A stretch of DNA of 64,000 bases from the NCBI RefSeq assembly GCF_001888185.1, contig NZ_CP016364.1, positions 248,001 to 312,000 on the forward strand. The letters are read 5' to 3'. The stretch is from Phaeobacter porticola. Lineage in GTDB: Bacteria > Pseudomonadota > Alphaproteobacteria > Rhodobacterales > Rhodobacteraceae. Position 1 is the stretch's first letter, and each line of letters starts with the position of its first letter. The position numbers were made by a program, and so were the translations under genes. Below the pieces are notes generated by a model, which saw only the letters and a list, made by a program, of their open reading frames with translations, had not been told where the DNA came from and did not search any database. Positions 43,777-52,812 of the stretch are shown in pieces.

Positions 43777-43796
43777 ACAAGGGATAGCTCTGGGCC

Positions 43797-44237
43797 ATGG
43801 ATGAAAAAGATGACTTCGCCTTGCAGGATTTCTTGCCGTATCTACTCAATCGTGCGGCCGAGGAATCCTCGCTTGAGTTTCAAAAGCATTACAAGAACCG
43901 CTACGGGATGCTGCGTAACGAATGGCGGGTGCTGTTTCACCTCGGCAATTATGGGCGCATGACTGCGACTGAGATCGGCCACCGTGCCAAAATCCACAAG
44001 ACAAAGATCAGCCGCGCTGTTGCGAAACTGTCAGAGCGGCGGTTTGTCCTGCGTCACCGTGATGAAAAAGACCGTCGGGCTGAACATCTGGAGCTTACTG
44101 CACAGGGAGAGGCGGCTTATCGGGATCTAAGTACGCAGGCTGCGATCTATGATCAGCAGCTGGCTGAACGGCTGAGCAAAGGGGAAAGCGCCGCGCTGCG
44201 CCAAATGCTGCGCAAGTTGGCAGGAATTGAGCCATAG
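43797..44237 (+). CDS. MarR-family regulator of the homogentisate genes
   Basis: The protein has 146 residues with a winged helix-turn-helix: [20 protein letters not shown] (residues about 57-76) and then the wing [20 protein letters not shown], where DxRxx is the MarR wing signature. It is divergent from hmgA across a short gap containing a palindrome. It probably represses the cluster and responds to homogentisate or a relative (HmgR-like role), which is inferred from position. Confidence 0.88.
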   Translation: MDEKDDFALQDFLPYLLNRAAEESSLEFQKHYKNRYGMLRNEWRVLFHLGNYGRMTATEIGHRAKIHKTKISRAVAKLSERRFVLRHRDEKDRRAEHLELTAQGEAAYRDLSTQAAIYDQQLAERLSKGESAALRQMLRKLAGIEP

Positions 44238-44279
44238 ACATCCCTAGGCTGACGCATCAGATTAAGTGAAAATCAAACG

Positions 44280-45542
44280 ATGAGGCCCAGCCAGATGACG
44301 GACGCTGACCTGCGCGCTACGCTGACAATTGACTGGATCACCAGTGAAGGGCTGCGCGGCGCCAGTCGTCAGGAAATGTTGCAAGGGTACTGCCAACGCC
44401 TGGTTGATTGTGGCGTTCCGCTGTTTCGGTTTCATCTGGCGCAACGCGCCTATCACCCAAAATACGGCGGCATAGGCTTTAGCTGGACCCGCGCGGATGG
44501 ATTGACGCATGAGTACTATGAGCACAGCGAAACCCCACGGGACGAATGGCTCTACAGCACATTCTACTACATGCTCGAACGCAAAGTTCCAGAGTTCCGC
44601 AGCAAGCTGACGGGCCATGTGCTTGAGCGATTTCCAGCGCTTGCACAGTTCAAGCAACGTGGCGCGACTGACTATTTTGCACTGGCCAAGCGATTTGGGG
44701 ATTTTGCCGATGCGCCTTTTGATCCTCGGCGGCCGGGAGAAGGGGTTCTGTCATCCTGGACCACGGATCAGAGCGCCGGATTTGATGAGGCGGATTTGAT
44801 GTTGATCCGTCTTACCTATCCACATCTGGCGCTGGCCTTGCGTGCAGCCTCTGCCCAGCAAATGGCCAAGGATCTTTTGCAGGTCTATTTGGGGCGTGAT
44901 GCAGGGCAGCGTGTCCTGTCAGGAGAGATTCAGCGAGGATCTTCGCGCCAGATTGATGCGGTGATTTGCTATTTCGATCTTAAGGGCTTTACGCAACTTG
45001 CTGAGCAGATCCCCGGTGCCGATCTGATCGACATGCTCAACGATTACTTCGGCCTTGCTGTCCACACGATACAGACACACGGCGGTAATATCTTGAAGTT
45101 CATGGGAGACGGCATTCTGTCGATGTTCGACCTTGGCAGCATTGATGAGGATGCGACAGCCGCTCTCGACGCTGCTAGCGATTTGCAGCGGAAGATACGG
45201 CAGCGGAATGACGAACGAGCTGACAAGGGTGTGCCGGTTGCCGATTTCACACTTGCCCTGCATGCAGGCGAAATTCTCTATGGCAACATCGGGTCCGAAA
45301 ACCGTTTGGATTTTACGGTGATCGGCCCAACCGTCAATCTCACGGCGCGTATCTCTGGTATGCACACGTCGGTTGGGCGCAGTATCATTGTGTCAGAGCA
45401 AGTGCAGCGTGCTGCGCAGCCAACTAACCATGATCTGGTGTCACTGGGACGCTATATGCTGCGTGGCGTGGCAGAGCCGGTCGAATTGTTCACCATTCAC
45501 GAAAGTGCAGCCCTTGCACAGCGGGACGATTTCACTGAATAA
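44280..45542 (+). CDS. Class III adenylate/guanylate cyclase domain protein
   Basis: The protein has 420 residues. The N-terminal 200 residues form an unassigned sensor-like region. Residues 215-400 are the cyclase domain: the first metal Asp in VICYFDLKGFTQLAEQ, the second in NILKFMGDGILSMF, then ENRLDFTVIGPTVNLTARI with the transition-state Asn/Arg. cAMP production is the likely activity, since the substrate-specifying region is not decisive. No transmembrane helix is seen, so it is cytoplasmic. Confidence 0.85.
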   Translation: MRPSQMTDADLRATLTIDWITSEGLRGASRQEMLQGYCQRLVDCGVPLFRFHLAQRAYHPKYGGIGFSWTRADGLTHEYYEHSETPRDEWLYSTFYYMLERKVPEFRSKLTGHVLERFPALAQFKQRGATDYFALAKRFGDFADAPFDPRRPGEGVLSSWTTDQSAGFDEADLMLIRLTYPHLALALRAASAQQMAKDLLQVYLGRDAGQRVLSGEIQRGSSRQIDAVICYFDLKGFTQLAEQIPGADLIDMLNDYFGLAVHTIQTHGGNILKFMGDGILSMFDLGSIDEDATAALDAASDLQRKIRQRNDERADKGVPVADFTLALHAGEILYGNIGSENRLDFTVIGPTVNLTARISGMHTSVGRSIIVSEQVQRAAQPTNHDLVSLGRYMLRGVAEPVELFTIHESAALAQRDDFTE

Positions 45543-45676
45543 AGATAAACTTTGCCATAATTTTCGCATTTTTCTTCGGTAGCGTTTTTGTCGTAGGGGC
45601 GTCGATCCGGGTCCGCTTGTAAATATGGACATTGAACCGGAAGGCCCGCACGATGAGAGCAGCAAGGAGTGGCGTG

Positions 45677-45958
45677 ATGAAACCAACACTGCGCGTGAAA
45701 GAGCTGACAACCGGGGCAGCTGTCTGGCTGTTGACGGGTTCGCTTGCGTTTGCGGCTGGTGAGTGGCCGGCAGAGGGTGGTCCGGGCAACGGGAATGGCA
45801 ACGGCTGGGGTAACGGTTGGGGCAACGGTGGTGGCAATGGGAATGGTGGCGGTCAGACGGTGCCAGAAATTGACGTTGGTGCCGGATTGCTTGCGGTTGC
45901 GGCAGTTGCCGCTGCATTACTGCTGACCTGGGAACTGCGCCGTCGTCGCTCAGCCTAG
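45677..45958 (+). CDS. VPEID-CTERM sorting protein
   Basis: The protein has 93 residues from the ATG at 45677 with an AAGGAG ribosome binding site nine bases before it. It has a signal peptide (ELTTGAAVWLLTGSLAFAAG), then a Gly/Asn/Trp low-complexity stretch, and a C-terminal VPEID motif, hydrophobic helix (GAGLLAVAAVAAALLLTW) and basic tail RRRR. This is the tripartite signal of exosortase substrates. Its enzyme is the next gene, on the opposite strand. The processed protein is probably surface or matrix material. Confidence 0.9.
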   Translation: MKPTLRVKELTTGAAVWLLTGSLAFAAGEWPAEGGPGNGNGNGWGNGWGNGGGNGNGGGQTVPEIDVGAGLLAVAAVAAALLLTWELRRRRSA

Positions 45959-46002
45959 AGATAGCCTCGCACCATATATGGAAATAACCAATGCAGCTGA
46001 GC

Positions 46003-47634
46003 TTAAATCAGCGCCCAGTTTTGTGTTGCAAGCGCGACATAGGCAATCAATGCATTTGCCACCATATGTGCAAGGATAGCTGCAGGTAGGCCACCGCCGC
46101 GTAGATATAGTCCACCGAATATTGCCCCGGCAGCCATCCCAAGCGCAAAGCGATCATGCATCAGGCCAAAGAGCGCACTGCTGACCAGCAGTGCGAAAAT
46201 GGCGCGCAGTACCTGCCCCTGACCCGCCATACGGCGCAGTAGATATCCGCGAAAGAACAGCTCTTCGATGATCGGCACCAAGATGACGGTGCCTAGCAGG
46301 CGCGTAACAATCCAGAACGCGCTGTGATCACCGCTGCTGGCACCGCGGGTGATGTCGGGAACGGACAGCATGATCCAGACCGCGGCAATCGCAGCGCCGG
46401 CTGCAATGTCCATCGGACGCGGGCGGTAGCGTAAGTATTGCAAGGCGGGCCAGAATAATATCAGTACGGTCGCCATCATCGCTGCGCGCAGTGGATATCC
46501 CTCGGCTGGATCAGCCCAGATGGCTGAAACCAGAACTCCGCTCAGCATCATCACGATAAAGGGGACGATGGAGGCCAGTAGCATATCTGCGCGCATTGGA
46601 GGCAGATTGGCTGTCACTGCGGCCAGCGCCTCTGGATTGCTTTGTAACCAACGCGAGCGATGGGCGACTGCCAAGACCAGCAGTGCCAGAACAGTAAACA
46701 TCAGCCAACCGGCATAGCTGTGAAACCCGTTAACGGCATGTTCAGGGGCGACCCAGGCACCGATCAGGATCAGGATGGCAATGCGGACCACGTTAAAGGC
46801 CCAGCTGAGTAATAGTGCTGCCGGGAGTAATACCATCCAATACCGTCCTTGACGGATGTCCCGCCCCATCAACAGCGCGTATAATCCCATAAATGTTGTG
46901 ACAAGGGCAAACCCCTCCACACCGGAACAGGGCTCGCCTATCTCCACCAAAAACCCATCGACCCGGATCAGATGTAGTGTCGGATCTGACCAGACTGTCG
47001 CCCCCGAGGATTCAAGCACCCATGACACCAGAACAAAGGTCATTGAGGTCAATGCGTTGATGTTCCAGATCGGCTCCATCATCCGGGTGATATCTGGCAT
47101 GACCAGCGCAACCAAAAGGGCCAGAATTAAGACAGGACCGCAGCCCCTGAGCCAGGCGACCCAGGTCTGCAGGGGCATGAGCGCTAGCAACCCGCCAAGG
47201 CCTGCAATGGTGCCACCCAGGCAGATCAATATGAGGGTTGGCGAAATCCAGGCGTTGATGCCGCCCGGACCAAACAAGGCCAGCGGAACAAGCGCGATCA
47301 GCAGGCCGGTAACGTTCAGAAGCAACGCCGCAGGTCGGCGTGCGGCCCGGCTAATGGCAGTGGTTAGGGCGTGATATGCACTGCGCACCAGCACCAGATA
47401 GAGGCCTAGCACCGTCAGCAGTGCCAGCAGACGACCCGCAATTGACCGAACGGTTGTACAGGCGAGATCTGCGCCGGTGAACTTGCAGTGAACGTTGGCC
47501 AAGAGCTGATAGGCCACCATGATTACAAACAGTTCGGCCACGGCGACGCCGAGTATCAAAAACAGCCTGCGCCCGCCCTTACTGGGCGCGGGCCTTGTTC
47601 TACCGGTAGGGTGGGGGGGATCAGATGTCGACAT
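46003..47634 (-). CDS. xrtE: Exosortase E/protease fusion (VPEID-CTERM system)
   Basis: The protein has 543 residues and many membrane helices. The exosortase part carries the catalytic Cys236 in EIGEPCSGVEGF, Arg284 in NVVRIAILILIG and His305 in NGFHSYAGWL. The C-terminal part is a CPBP-type membrane protease with EELFFRGYLLRR (Glu457, Glu458, Arg462) and FGLMHDRFALG. It sorts and cleaves VPEID-CTERM proteins such as its neighbour. The start overlaps the end of mipZ by 14 bases. Confidence 0.93.
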   Translation of the reverse strand: MSTSDPPHPTGRTRPAPSKGGRRLFLILGVAVAELFVIMVAYQLLANVHCKFTGADLACTTVRSIAGRLLALLTVLGLYLVLVRSAYHALTTAISRAARRPAALLLNVTGLLIALVPLALFGPGGINAWISPTLILICLGGTIAGLGGLLALMPLQTWVAWLRGCGPVLILALLVALVMPDITRMMEPIWNINALTSMTFVLVSWVLESSGATVWSDPTLHLIRVDGFLVEIGEPCSGVEGFALVTTFMGLYALLMGRDIRQGRYWMVLLPAALLLSWAFNVVRIAILILIGAWVAPEHAVNGFHSYAGWLMFTVLALLVLAVAHRSRWLQSNPEALAAVTANLPPMRADMLLASIVPFIVMMLSGVLVSAIWADPAEGYPLRAAMMATVLILFWPALQYLRYRPRPMDIAAGAAIAAVWIMLSVPDITRGASSGDHSAFWIVTRLLGTVILVPIIEELFFRGYLLRRMAGQGQVLRAIFALLVSSALFGLMHDRFALGMAAGAIFGGLYLRGGGLPAAILAHMVANALIAYVALATQNWALI

Positions 47635-48445
47635 CCACGCCTGGCAGGTTCAGAGACTTCATCATGTCGCGCAGTTCTTGACGGGCTGCGATGTTGGAGA
47701 TGTTCAACTGTTTGACGCCGATGTCCTTGAGGTCTAACAGGGTCAGCCCGCGTGGAAACAGTTCACGAAACACCACGCGCTCAGAGAAGCCAGACGCCAC
47801 GCGAAATCCGATCCGTTTCGAGAGCATCAATATCGCACGCTCCATTTTTTCCTTGTTGACCATGCGCTGGGTGCCGACGCGGTTGCGGATCACAATCCAG
47901 TCGATCGGTTTTAGCCCGGCTTGCGCCCGCAGCTGCCGTGCATTCCAGACCATTTCCGAGTACACTGACGGGCCGGTGATTTTTTCACCTTTCTGGTCAG
48001 TATGCGCCAAAAGGTCGAAGTCAACGAAACTGTCGTTCAACGGCGTGATCAGCGTATCCGCCAGGGAATGGGCGACCTGGCTCAACCGGGTATGAGAACC
48101 GGGACAATCAATTAGGATGAAGTCGTTGTTCGGCTCCAGTTCCGAGACGGCTGCGGAGAGGCGGTGGTCATAGACGTTCTCGCCGGGTTGTAGACTGTCT
48201 GCGTCAATTTCAGGCAATTCGTGCAATTCGACCAGCGGTAGTTCCAGCGCCGCCTTTTCCATGAAAGCCTTGCGGTTTTCCAGGTAACGACCCATCGACC
48301 GCTGTCGCAGATCAAGATCAAGTGCGGCAATTTTGTATCCCAGTCGGGCCAAAGTTGTTGCCACATGCATGGAGACGGTGGACTTGCCAGCGCCCCCCTT
48401 TTCGTTTCCGACGACAATAATATGCGCCACTTTCACTTCCCCCAA
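47621..48445 (-). CDS. mipZ: Division-plane positioning ATPase MipZ
   Basis: The protein has 274 residues of the ParA/MinD family. The deviant Walker A NEKGGAGKST is near residue 14, followed by LDLDLRQRSMGRYLENRKAF, and FILIDCPGSHTRLSQVAHSL carries the Walker B Asp. MipZ forms a gradient from the poles and blocks FtsZ there in alphaproteobacteria. It precedes xrtE on the same strand, which may be chance. Confidence 0.9.
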   Translation of the reverse strand: MGEVKVAHIIVVGNEKGGAGKSTVSMHVATTLARLGYKIAALDLDLRQRSMGRYLENRKAFMEKAALELPLVELHELPEIDADSLQPGENVYDHRLSAAVSELEPNNDFILIDCPGSHTRLSQVAHSLADTLITPLNDSFVDFDLLAHTDQKGEKITGPSVYSEMVWNARQLRAQAGLKPIDWIVIRNRVGTQRMVNKEKMERAILMLSKRIGFRVASGFSERVVFRELFPRGLTLLDLKDIGVKQLNISNIAARQELRDMMKSLNLPGVDVDI

Positions 48446-48600
48446 TCATTGCGCAAATTTCCGCGCATCTTGGGCCGAGTATACTGTTCGGGCGAATCGA
48501 TGGGAAGCGACATATCCACGGGTTAGGGCCTGAATTAGGCTCTAGCGTAAACCTTGGGTCACCTGACAGATCGCGCGGCGTGCATGTCCAACAACGAAAT

Positions 48601-48623
48601 ACGCCGCCCAAGATGAGCGGCGT
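48601..48623. terminator. Terminator-like hairpin after rpmE
   Basis: ACGCCGC (48601-48607) pairs with GCGGCGT (48617-48623) around a nine-base loop, with T-rich sequence on each side. It lies between rpmE and mipZ and would end the ribosomal operon on the - strand. Confidence 0.5.
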
Positions 48624-48650
48624 TTTCGGAAATAGGAATATCGGGTCGGC

Positions 48651-48872
48651 TTAGAAGCCCAGACCTTCGTATTTTTTCTTGAACTTGGATACGCGGCCAC
48701 CGGCATCCATCAGGCGGGTGGTGCCGCCGGTCCATGCGGGGTGCACGGTGGGGTCGATGTCCAGCGACAGGGTGTCACCCTCTTTGCCCCAGGTGGAGCG
48801 CATTTTGAGGATGGTACCATCGGTCATCTTGACGTCGATGGAGTGGTATTCGGGATGTGTATCGGCTTTCAT
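48651..48872 (-). CDS. rpmE: 50S ribosomal protein L31
   Basis: The protein has 73 residues, starting [19 protein letters not shown] and ending [10 protein letters not shown]. It lacks the CxxC zinc-binding pairs of the zinc form, so it is of the zinc-independent type. It lies 11 bases after rplS on the same strand. Confidence 0.95.
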   Translation of the reverse strand: MKADTHPEYHSIDVKMTDGTILKMRSTWGKEGDTLSLDIDPTVHPAWTGGTTRLMDAGGRVSKFKKKYEGLGF

Positions 48873-48883
48873 AATACCAATCC

Positions 48884-49255
48884 TTACGCTTTGGCTTTGT
48901 AGTTTGTATCTTCTGCAATCCGTGCAGATTTTCCGCGGCGGGCACGCAGATAGTACAGTTTCGCGCGACGGACACGGCCGCGGCGAACAACAGTGATACT
49001 GTCGATGTTGGTTGAATGCAGCGGGAATACGCGCTCCACACCTTCGCCAAACGAAATCTTGCGAACAGTGAACGAACCGGCGATGCCGACGCCGTTTTTA
49101 CGGCTGATGCAGACACCTTCGTAGTTCTGCACACGCGAACGGCTGCCTTCGGTCACTTTGTAGCCGACGCGGATAGTGTCACCGGCTTTGAAATCGGGAA
49201 TCTCTTTCCCCAGGGCGGCAACTTGTTCCGCCTCCAACTGTGCGATCAGATCCAT
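48884..49255 (-). CDS. rplS: 50S ribosomal protein L19
   Basis: The protein has 123 residues from the ATG at 49255, behind a GGAGACCCGCG ribosome binding site; the upstream in-frame ATG at 49291 lies in the leader. L19 sits at the subunit interface. Conserved segments are [32 protein letters not shown] and [20 protein letters not shown]. It is followed by rpmE, with trmD and rimM upstream, the usual proteobacterial group. Confidence 0.96.
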   Translation of the reverse strand: MDLIAQLEAEQVAALGKEIPDFKAGDTIRVGYKVTEGSRSRVQNYEGVCISRKNGVGIAGSFTVRKISFGEGVERVFPLHSTNIDSITVVRRGRVRRAKLYYLRARRGKSARIAEDTNYKAKA

Positions 49256-49275
49256 CGCGGGTCTCCTATAGTTGC

Positions 49276-49293
49276 TCGTGGTTTTTCCCACGA
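49276..49293 (-). promoter_or_regulatory. Leader hairpin before rplS
   Basis: TCGTGG and CCACGA pair over six bases about 20 nucleotides before the rplS ribosome binding site. It may be part of a leader that controls L19 translation. The 298 bases from 49256 to 49553 otherwise contain no supported gene. Confidence 0.35.
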
Positions 49294-49553
49294 AGATTTG
49301 CGCGGTTGCGAGAGCTCTTGGTCTTCACCGGGTCCCGCCTGCGCAGCCCGCCAGAGATCGCTCCGTTCTTTCCTAATAGTGAACCAACATCCCCCAAATT
49401 GCCGAAGAAGGCGGGTTAGGGTTTCGTGATGCAACAGAACACCGGTCCATAGACGCAAAAGCGAATCCAGACCTGCGCCTTCTACGCCTGTTCTGTTGGC
49501 GGATCAAGAGGAGAGGCCGCGTTCGAGAGCGGCAAATGCAGCCTCTCGGCTGA

Positions 49554-50354
49554 TCAGTCGGGCTTCTGGCGGTTCACGTGGGACTGCCAAAGATCGGGAC
49601 GCCGGGCCTGGGTAATCTCTTCACTCATTTTCTGCCGCCACTCGGCAATTTTACCGTGATGACCGGACATTAACACATCTGGGATGCTCTGGCCTTTCCA
49701 TTCCGCCGGGCGTGTATATTGCGGGTGCTCTAGCAGGCCTGAGGAAAAACTCTCCTCTTCGGTAGAAGCCTGATTGCCGAGGACGCCTGGGATCAGGCGC
49801 ACAGTGGCATCAATCATTGCCTGTGCCGCAATCTCGCCGCCGGTCATGACAAAATCACCCAGAGACACTTCCAGGATGCCGTAGTGCTGCAACACCCGTT
49901 CATCGACACCCTCAAATCGCCCACAAAGTAATGTCATACCATCGCAGCCCGCAAGGTCCTGCATTAACCTCTGATCCATCCGGCGACCGCGCGGCGACAG
50001 ATAGATCAGCGGCCAATTGCCAGTGGTGCCTGCCATTGTATGTTCGATTGCATTGCCCAGCACATCAGCGCGCAGCACCATGCCGGCTCCACCTCCGGCG
50101 GGGGTGTCATCGACATTGCGGTGCTTGCCGATACCGAACTGGCGCAAATCAACCGTCTCTAGCTGCCAGAGCCCCTCTTGCAGGGCCCTGCCGGTAAGGC
50201 TTTCACCTAGAATACCGGGGAAGGCATTCGGGAATAGCGTCATGACCTTGGCTTTCCAAACACCTGCCAAATCCGGCGTTGGCGTCATCAGCTCGCGTGG
50301 TTTGAAGGAGGGGCGAAGGGCTTTGCGGCCATGAGATTTGTTCTGTGCAGTCAT
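49554..50354 (-). CDS. trmD: tRNA (guanine37-N1)-methyltransferase
   Basis: The protein has 266 residues and methylates G37 next to the anticodon using SAM. The trefoil-knot SAM site is visible: LIYLSPRGRRMDQ, LCGRFEGVDERVLQHYG and SLGDFVMTGGEIAAQAMIDA. RLIPGVLGN follows. The start is uncertain: ATG at 50354 or 50288, neither with a strong ribosome binding site, and alphaproteobacterial TrmD usually starts near the second. It is between rplS and rimM as usual. Confidence 0.95.
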   Translation of the reverse strand: MTAQNKSHGRKALRPSFKPRELMTPTPDLAGVWKAKVMTLFPNAFPGILGESLTGRALQEGLWQLETVDLRQFGIGKHRNVDDTPAGGGAGMVLRADVLGNAIEHTMAGTTGNWPLIYLSPRGRRMDQRLMQDLAGCDGMTLLCGRFEGVDERVLQHYGILEVSLGDFVMTGGEIAAQAMIDATVRLIPGVLGNQASTEEESFSSGLLEHPQYTRPAEWKGQSIPDVLMSGHHGKIAEWRQKMSEEITQARRPDLWQSHVNRQKPD

Positions 50355-50408
50355 GTGAAGCTGTTTAATCCAGTTACAACGACACGCAATAAAAAGCTTT
50401 GGTGTCGA

Positions 50409-50564
50409 ATGAATTCAGAAGTACCCCGCATTGAAACCGACCCCGATTTTCAGGCCGCATTCGATGAGGTGCAGGCGCGTGCCAAAAGTGTTCTGGCCAC
50501 GTATTGCATCGGACTTTGGATGCCTGTCGGTGGGGCCCGTTTTCGCACGCTGAATGTGAATTAG
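50409..50564 (+). CDS. Possible small protein
   Basis: A 51-codon frame on the + strand between trmD and rimM, ATG at 50409, reading ETDPDFQAAFDEVQARAKSV in the middle. It looks partly like a real helical protein, but it has no good ribosome binding site and could be a gene remnant. The rest of the gap (50565-50745) holds no feature I can support. Confidence 0.3.
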   Translation: MNSEVPRIETDPDFQAAFDEVQARAKSVLATYCIGLWMPVGGARFRTLNVN

Positions 50565-50745
50565 TCTGCGTCAACTCAGTCGCAGTTTGCAGGAAGTCAA
50601 ACCGGCGAGTGGACAAAGCTATATGTTAAGGGCTGTTTTGACGAAGCAAACATCGCGCGGCAGAACAGAGACAAAGAACGAAAGAAGTCGCTGCCGCAGT
50701 GGAGCATGTTTTGGAGGCGTTGTTGGCAACCGAAGGCTAACGGGT

Positions 50746-51249
50746 TCAGAACACGCCTTCAGGTGGATCTGCAATGATGCGACCAGTAGCGAGGTCGACG
50801 GTAGGTACAGCGGTCAGCGTAAACGGCAGCAGCACTGTTTTGCTGTCGGTCGGCATGATGATTTCCAGCAGATCTCCTGCCCCATGGTTCTGGACTGACT
50901 TCACGACCCCCAGAAGGGTGCCGCCGGTATCATAGACCTCTAGGCCCATCAGATCGGTGTGATAGTATTCGTCGTCATGCAGGTTAGGGAGCCGGTCGCG
51001 AGGGGCGAAGAGGCGTACGCCCTTTAGCGCATCGGCCTGCTCTTTGGTCTCAACGCCACCGATATTGGCGGAGAAACCGTTCTTGATGGCACGGTTCAAG
51101 GTCAGGGAATAAGTCTGGCTGCCGTCTTCGTTGCTGAGCGGCACATAGGATTCGATATCCTCAGGCATTGCGCAAAAGCTCTTGACCCGTACTTCACCAC
51201 GCACCCCATAAGATCCGGCAATAGCGCCAACGCAAATCTGCTCAGTCAT
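50746..51249 (-). CDS. rimM: 16S rRNA processing protein RimM
   Basis: The protein has 167 residues from the ATG at 51249, preceded by AAGGATGGACAGA; the much longer upstream frame belongs to another gene. It helps the final folding of the 30S head and binds S19. The N-terminal barrel ([20 protein letters not shown]) and the PRC-like C-terminal barrel ([34 protein letters not shown]) are visible. Its start overlaps a small membrane gene. Confidence 0.95.
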   Translation of the reverse strand: MTEQICVGAIAGSYGVRGEVRVKSFCAMPEDIESYVPLSNEDGSQTYSLTLNRAIKNGFSANIGGVETKEQADALKGVRLFAPRDRLPNLHDDEYYHTDLMGLEVYDTGGTLLGVVKSVQNHGAGDLLEIIMPTDSKTVLLPFTLTAVPTVDLATGRIIADPPEGVF

Positions 51250-51392
51250 TCTGTCCATCCTTTGCAGAAACGCGCGGCAGTCCAGGTGCCGCCTGCGAGC
51301 CCACAGCGTTCTGTTTGGTAATTGCGTTCGTAAAGAACACCGGCGGTAAAGGCGATCAAAACAAAAACCGCAAGCCTGAACAATCGCCACAT
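51246..51392 (-). CDS. 48-residue membrane protein overlapping rimM
   Basis: Reads [20 protein letters not shown] at the start (one membrane helix), then [20 protein letters not shown] and RFCKGWTE. The Cys-x-x-x-Gly-Gly-x-Trp and second Cys in a short periplasmic-like tail are distinctive. Its stop overlaps the rimM start (ATGA), which argues for real translation. It is placed seven bases after bluB. I know no function for it. Confidence 0.65.
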   Translation of the reverse strand: MWRLFRLAVFVLIAFTAGVLYERNYQTERCGLAGGTWTAARFCKGWTE

Positions 51393-51399
51393 AGGCGGA

Positions 51400-52035
51400 T
51401 TATCGGGTTTCGATTGGTAGCGCGCTGCGCCGGGTTTCCCAACCCAGCTGTTCCAGTTCCGGCGTCTTGGACAACCGTTCCGGGTGGCCGACGCAGAAAT
51501 AGCCGATCAGCTGCCAGTCAGTTGGCACATCCAGATCCCTGTTCAACTGTTGGGGGTCAAGGATGGACACCCAGCCTAGGCCCAGACCTTCGGCACGCAG
51601 GGCCAGCCAGAACAGGGTCACGGCTGTGACAACCGAATAGCGTCGCATTTCCGGCATGGTACCGGCGCCAAGCTTATGACCTTTGGTGGTAGAGTCGTCG
51701 CAGTAGATAGCTAGCTGAACCGGTGCTTCACGCATGCCGGACAGCTTCAGTTTGGCATAGCGTTCGGCTTTGGCTTCGGAAAAACCCGCCAGGGCGGTTG
51801 CATTAGCAGTCTCAAAATTGGCAAGAGCGGCAGCGCGGGCTGTGGCACTTTCAACACGAATAATGCGCCAAGGTTCGCTAAGCCCCACGGAGGGGGCCAG
51901 CTGAATGGTGTCGAGACAGCGCGCAAGCACTGCCTCATCCACCGGATCGGAGCGAAACCGGCGCACGTCGCGCCGGACCCGCATCAACAGATCAAGTTGC
52001 ATGCGGAAGTCTTCAGAGAATGAATTGTCCCGCAT
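51400..52035 (-). CDS. bluB: 5,6-dimethylbenzimidazole synthase
   Basis: The protein has 211 residues from the ATG at 52035; the longer frame runs through rpsP. A nitroreductase-fold enzyme that cuts reduced FMN with oxygen to make the lower ligand of vitamin B12. Family marks are RRDVRRFRSDPV, LAPSVGLSEPWRIIRV, YAKLKLSGMREAPVQLAIYC and GLGLGWVSILDP. Finding it inside the rpsP-rimM-trmD-rplS group, rather than with cobalamin genes, is a local rearrangement. It may share the ribosomal transcript. Confidence 0.9.
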   Translation of the reverse strand: MRDNSFSEDFRMQLDLLMRVRRDVRRFRSDPVDEAVLARCLDTIQLAPSVGLSEPWRIIRVESATARAAALANFETANATALAGFSEAKAERYAKLKLSGMREAPVQLAIYCDDSTTKGHKLGAGTMPEMRRYSVVTAVTLFWLALRAEGLGLGWVSILDPQQLNRDLDVPTDWQLIGYFCVGHPERLSKTPELEQLGWETRRSALPIETR

Positions 52036-52045
52036 GTTCACCAAC

Positions 52046-52405
52046 TTACTCCGCGTCTGCAGTCGCTTCAGCCGCTTTGGCTGCTTTTTCTTCGGCACGT
52101 TCCTGAGCTTTCTTGCCCGGTGCGCCTTTCTTGGGGTTGTTCCGCTCCACCTTAGCGCGAACGCCAGCAGCTTCCAACATCCGAGCGATACGATCTGTTG
52201 GCTGAGCGCCTTGGTCAAGCCAGTGCTGTACGCGCTCCATATCCATTTTCACGCGCTCTTCACTGTCTTTCGGCAGCAGCGGGTTGTAGGTGCCTAGCTT
52301 TTCGATGAAGCGACCATCGCGCGGCATGCGGCTGTCTGCAGCCACAATGCGGTAGAAGGGGCGTTTTTTCGAGCCGCCGCGGGCCAGACGAATTTTCATT
52401 GCCAT
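52046..52405 (-). CDS. rpsP: 30S ribosomal protein S16
   Basis: The protein has 119 residues, start at 52405 with AAAGGAGACTG nine bases before. The family start [20 protein letters not shown] is at residue 3, then [20 protein letters not shown]. The tail is an Ala/Lys/Glu-rich extension common in alphaproteobacteria. It heads the ribosomal/rRNA-processing group on the - strand. Confidence 0.97.
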   Translation of the reverse strand: MAMKIRLARGGSKKRPFYRIVAADSRMPRDGRFIEKLGTYNPLLPKDSEERVKMDMERVQHWLDQGAQPTDRIARMLEAAGVRAKVERNNPKKGAPGKKAQERAEEKAAKAAEATADAE

Positions 52406-52446
52406 GGGTTCAGTCTCCTTTAATGGCGTTTACAGGGAAGTCCCTG

Positions 52447-52755
52447 TTATTCCTGGTGTTTCTTGTGGTGTCGGATGACTTCCTGAATGATGAAGTTCAG
52501 GAAAGCCTTAGCGAAATCGGGGTCCAGGTCGGCCTGTTTCGCCAGGTCTTCGAGCCGTGCGATCTGCGCGGTTTCACGCGTCGGATCGGACGGGGGAAGG
52601 TCGTGTTCTGCCTTAAGTCGGCCCACCGCCTGGGTGTGCTTGAACCGCTCGCCCAATGTGTAGACGAGGATCGCATCCAGCCGATCAATGCTCTCGCGGT
52701 GGCCCTTCAACAGCTCAGCTGCGCGGGCGACGGGATCATGTGTGTCGGTCGTCAT
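52447..52755 (-). CDS. Chorismate mutase
   Basis: The protein has 102 residues, an AroQ-type all-helical enzyme turning chorismate into prephenate for Phe and Tyr. Active-site residues are visible: Arg in HRESIDRLDAILVYTLGERF, Lys in AVGRLKAEHDLP, and the Arg/Glu region of TRETAQIARLEDLAKQADLD. The C-terminal helix FIIQEVIRHHKKHQE is normal. It is just upstream of rpsP, as in several Rhodobacteraceae. Confidence 0.9.
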   Translation of the reverse strand: MTTDTHDPVARAAELLKGHRESIDRLDAILVYTLGERFKHTQAVGRLKAEHDLPPSDPTRETAQIARLEDLAKQADLDPDFAKAFLNFIIQEVIRHHKKHQE

Positions 52756-52812
52756 CGGGGACTCCGCAGGTCAGAAAGATGGGGCCGCTGCGAGCGGCTC
52801 AATGTATTCAGG

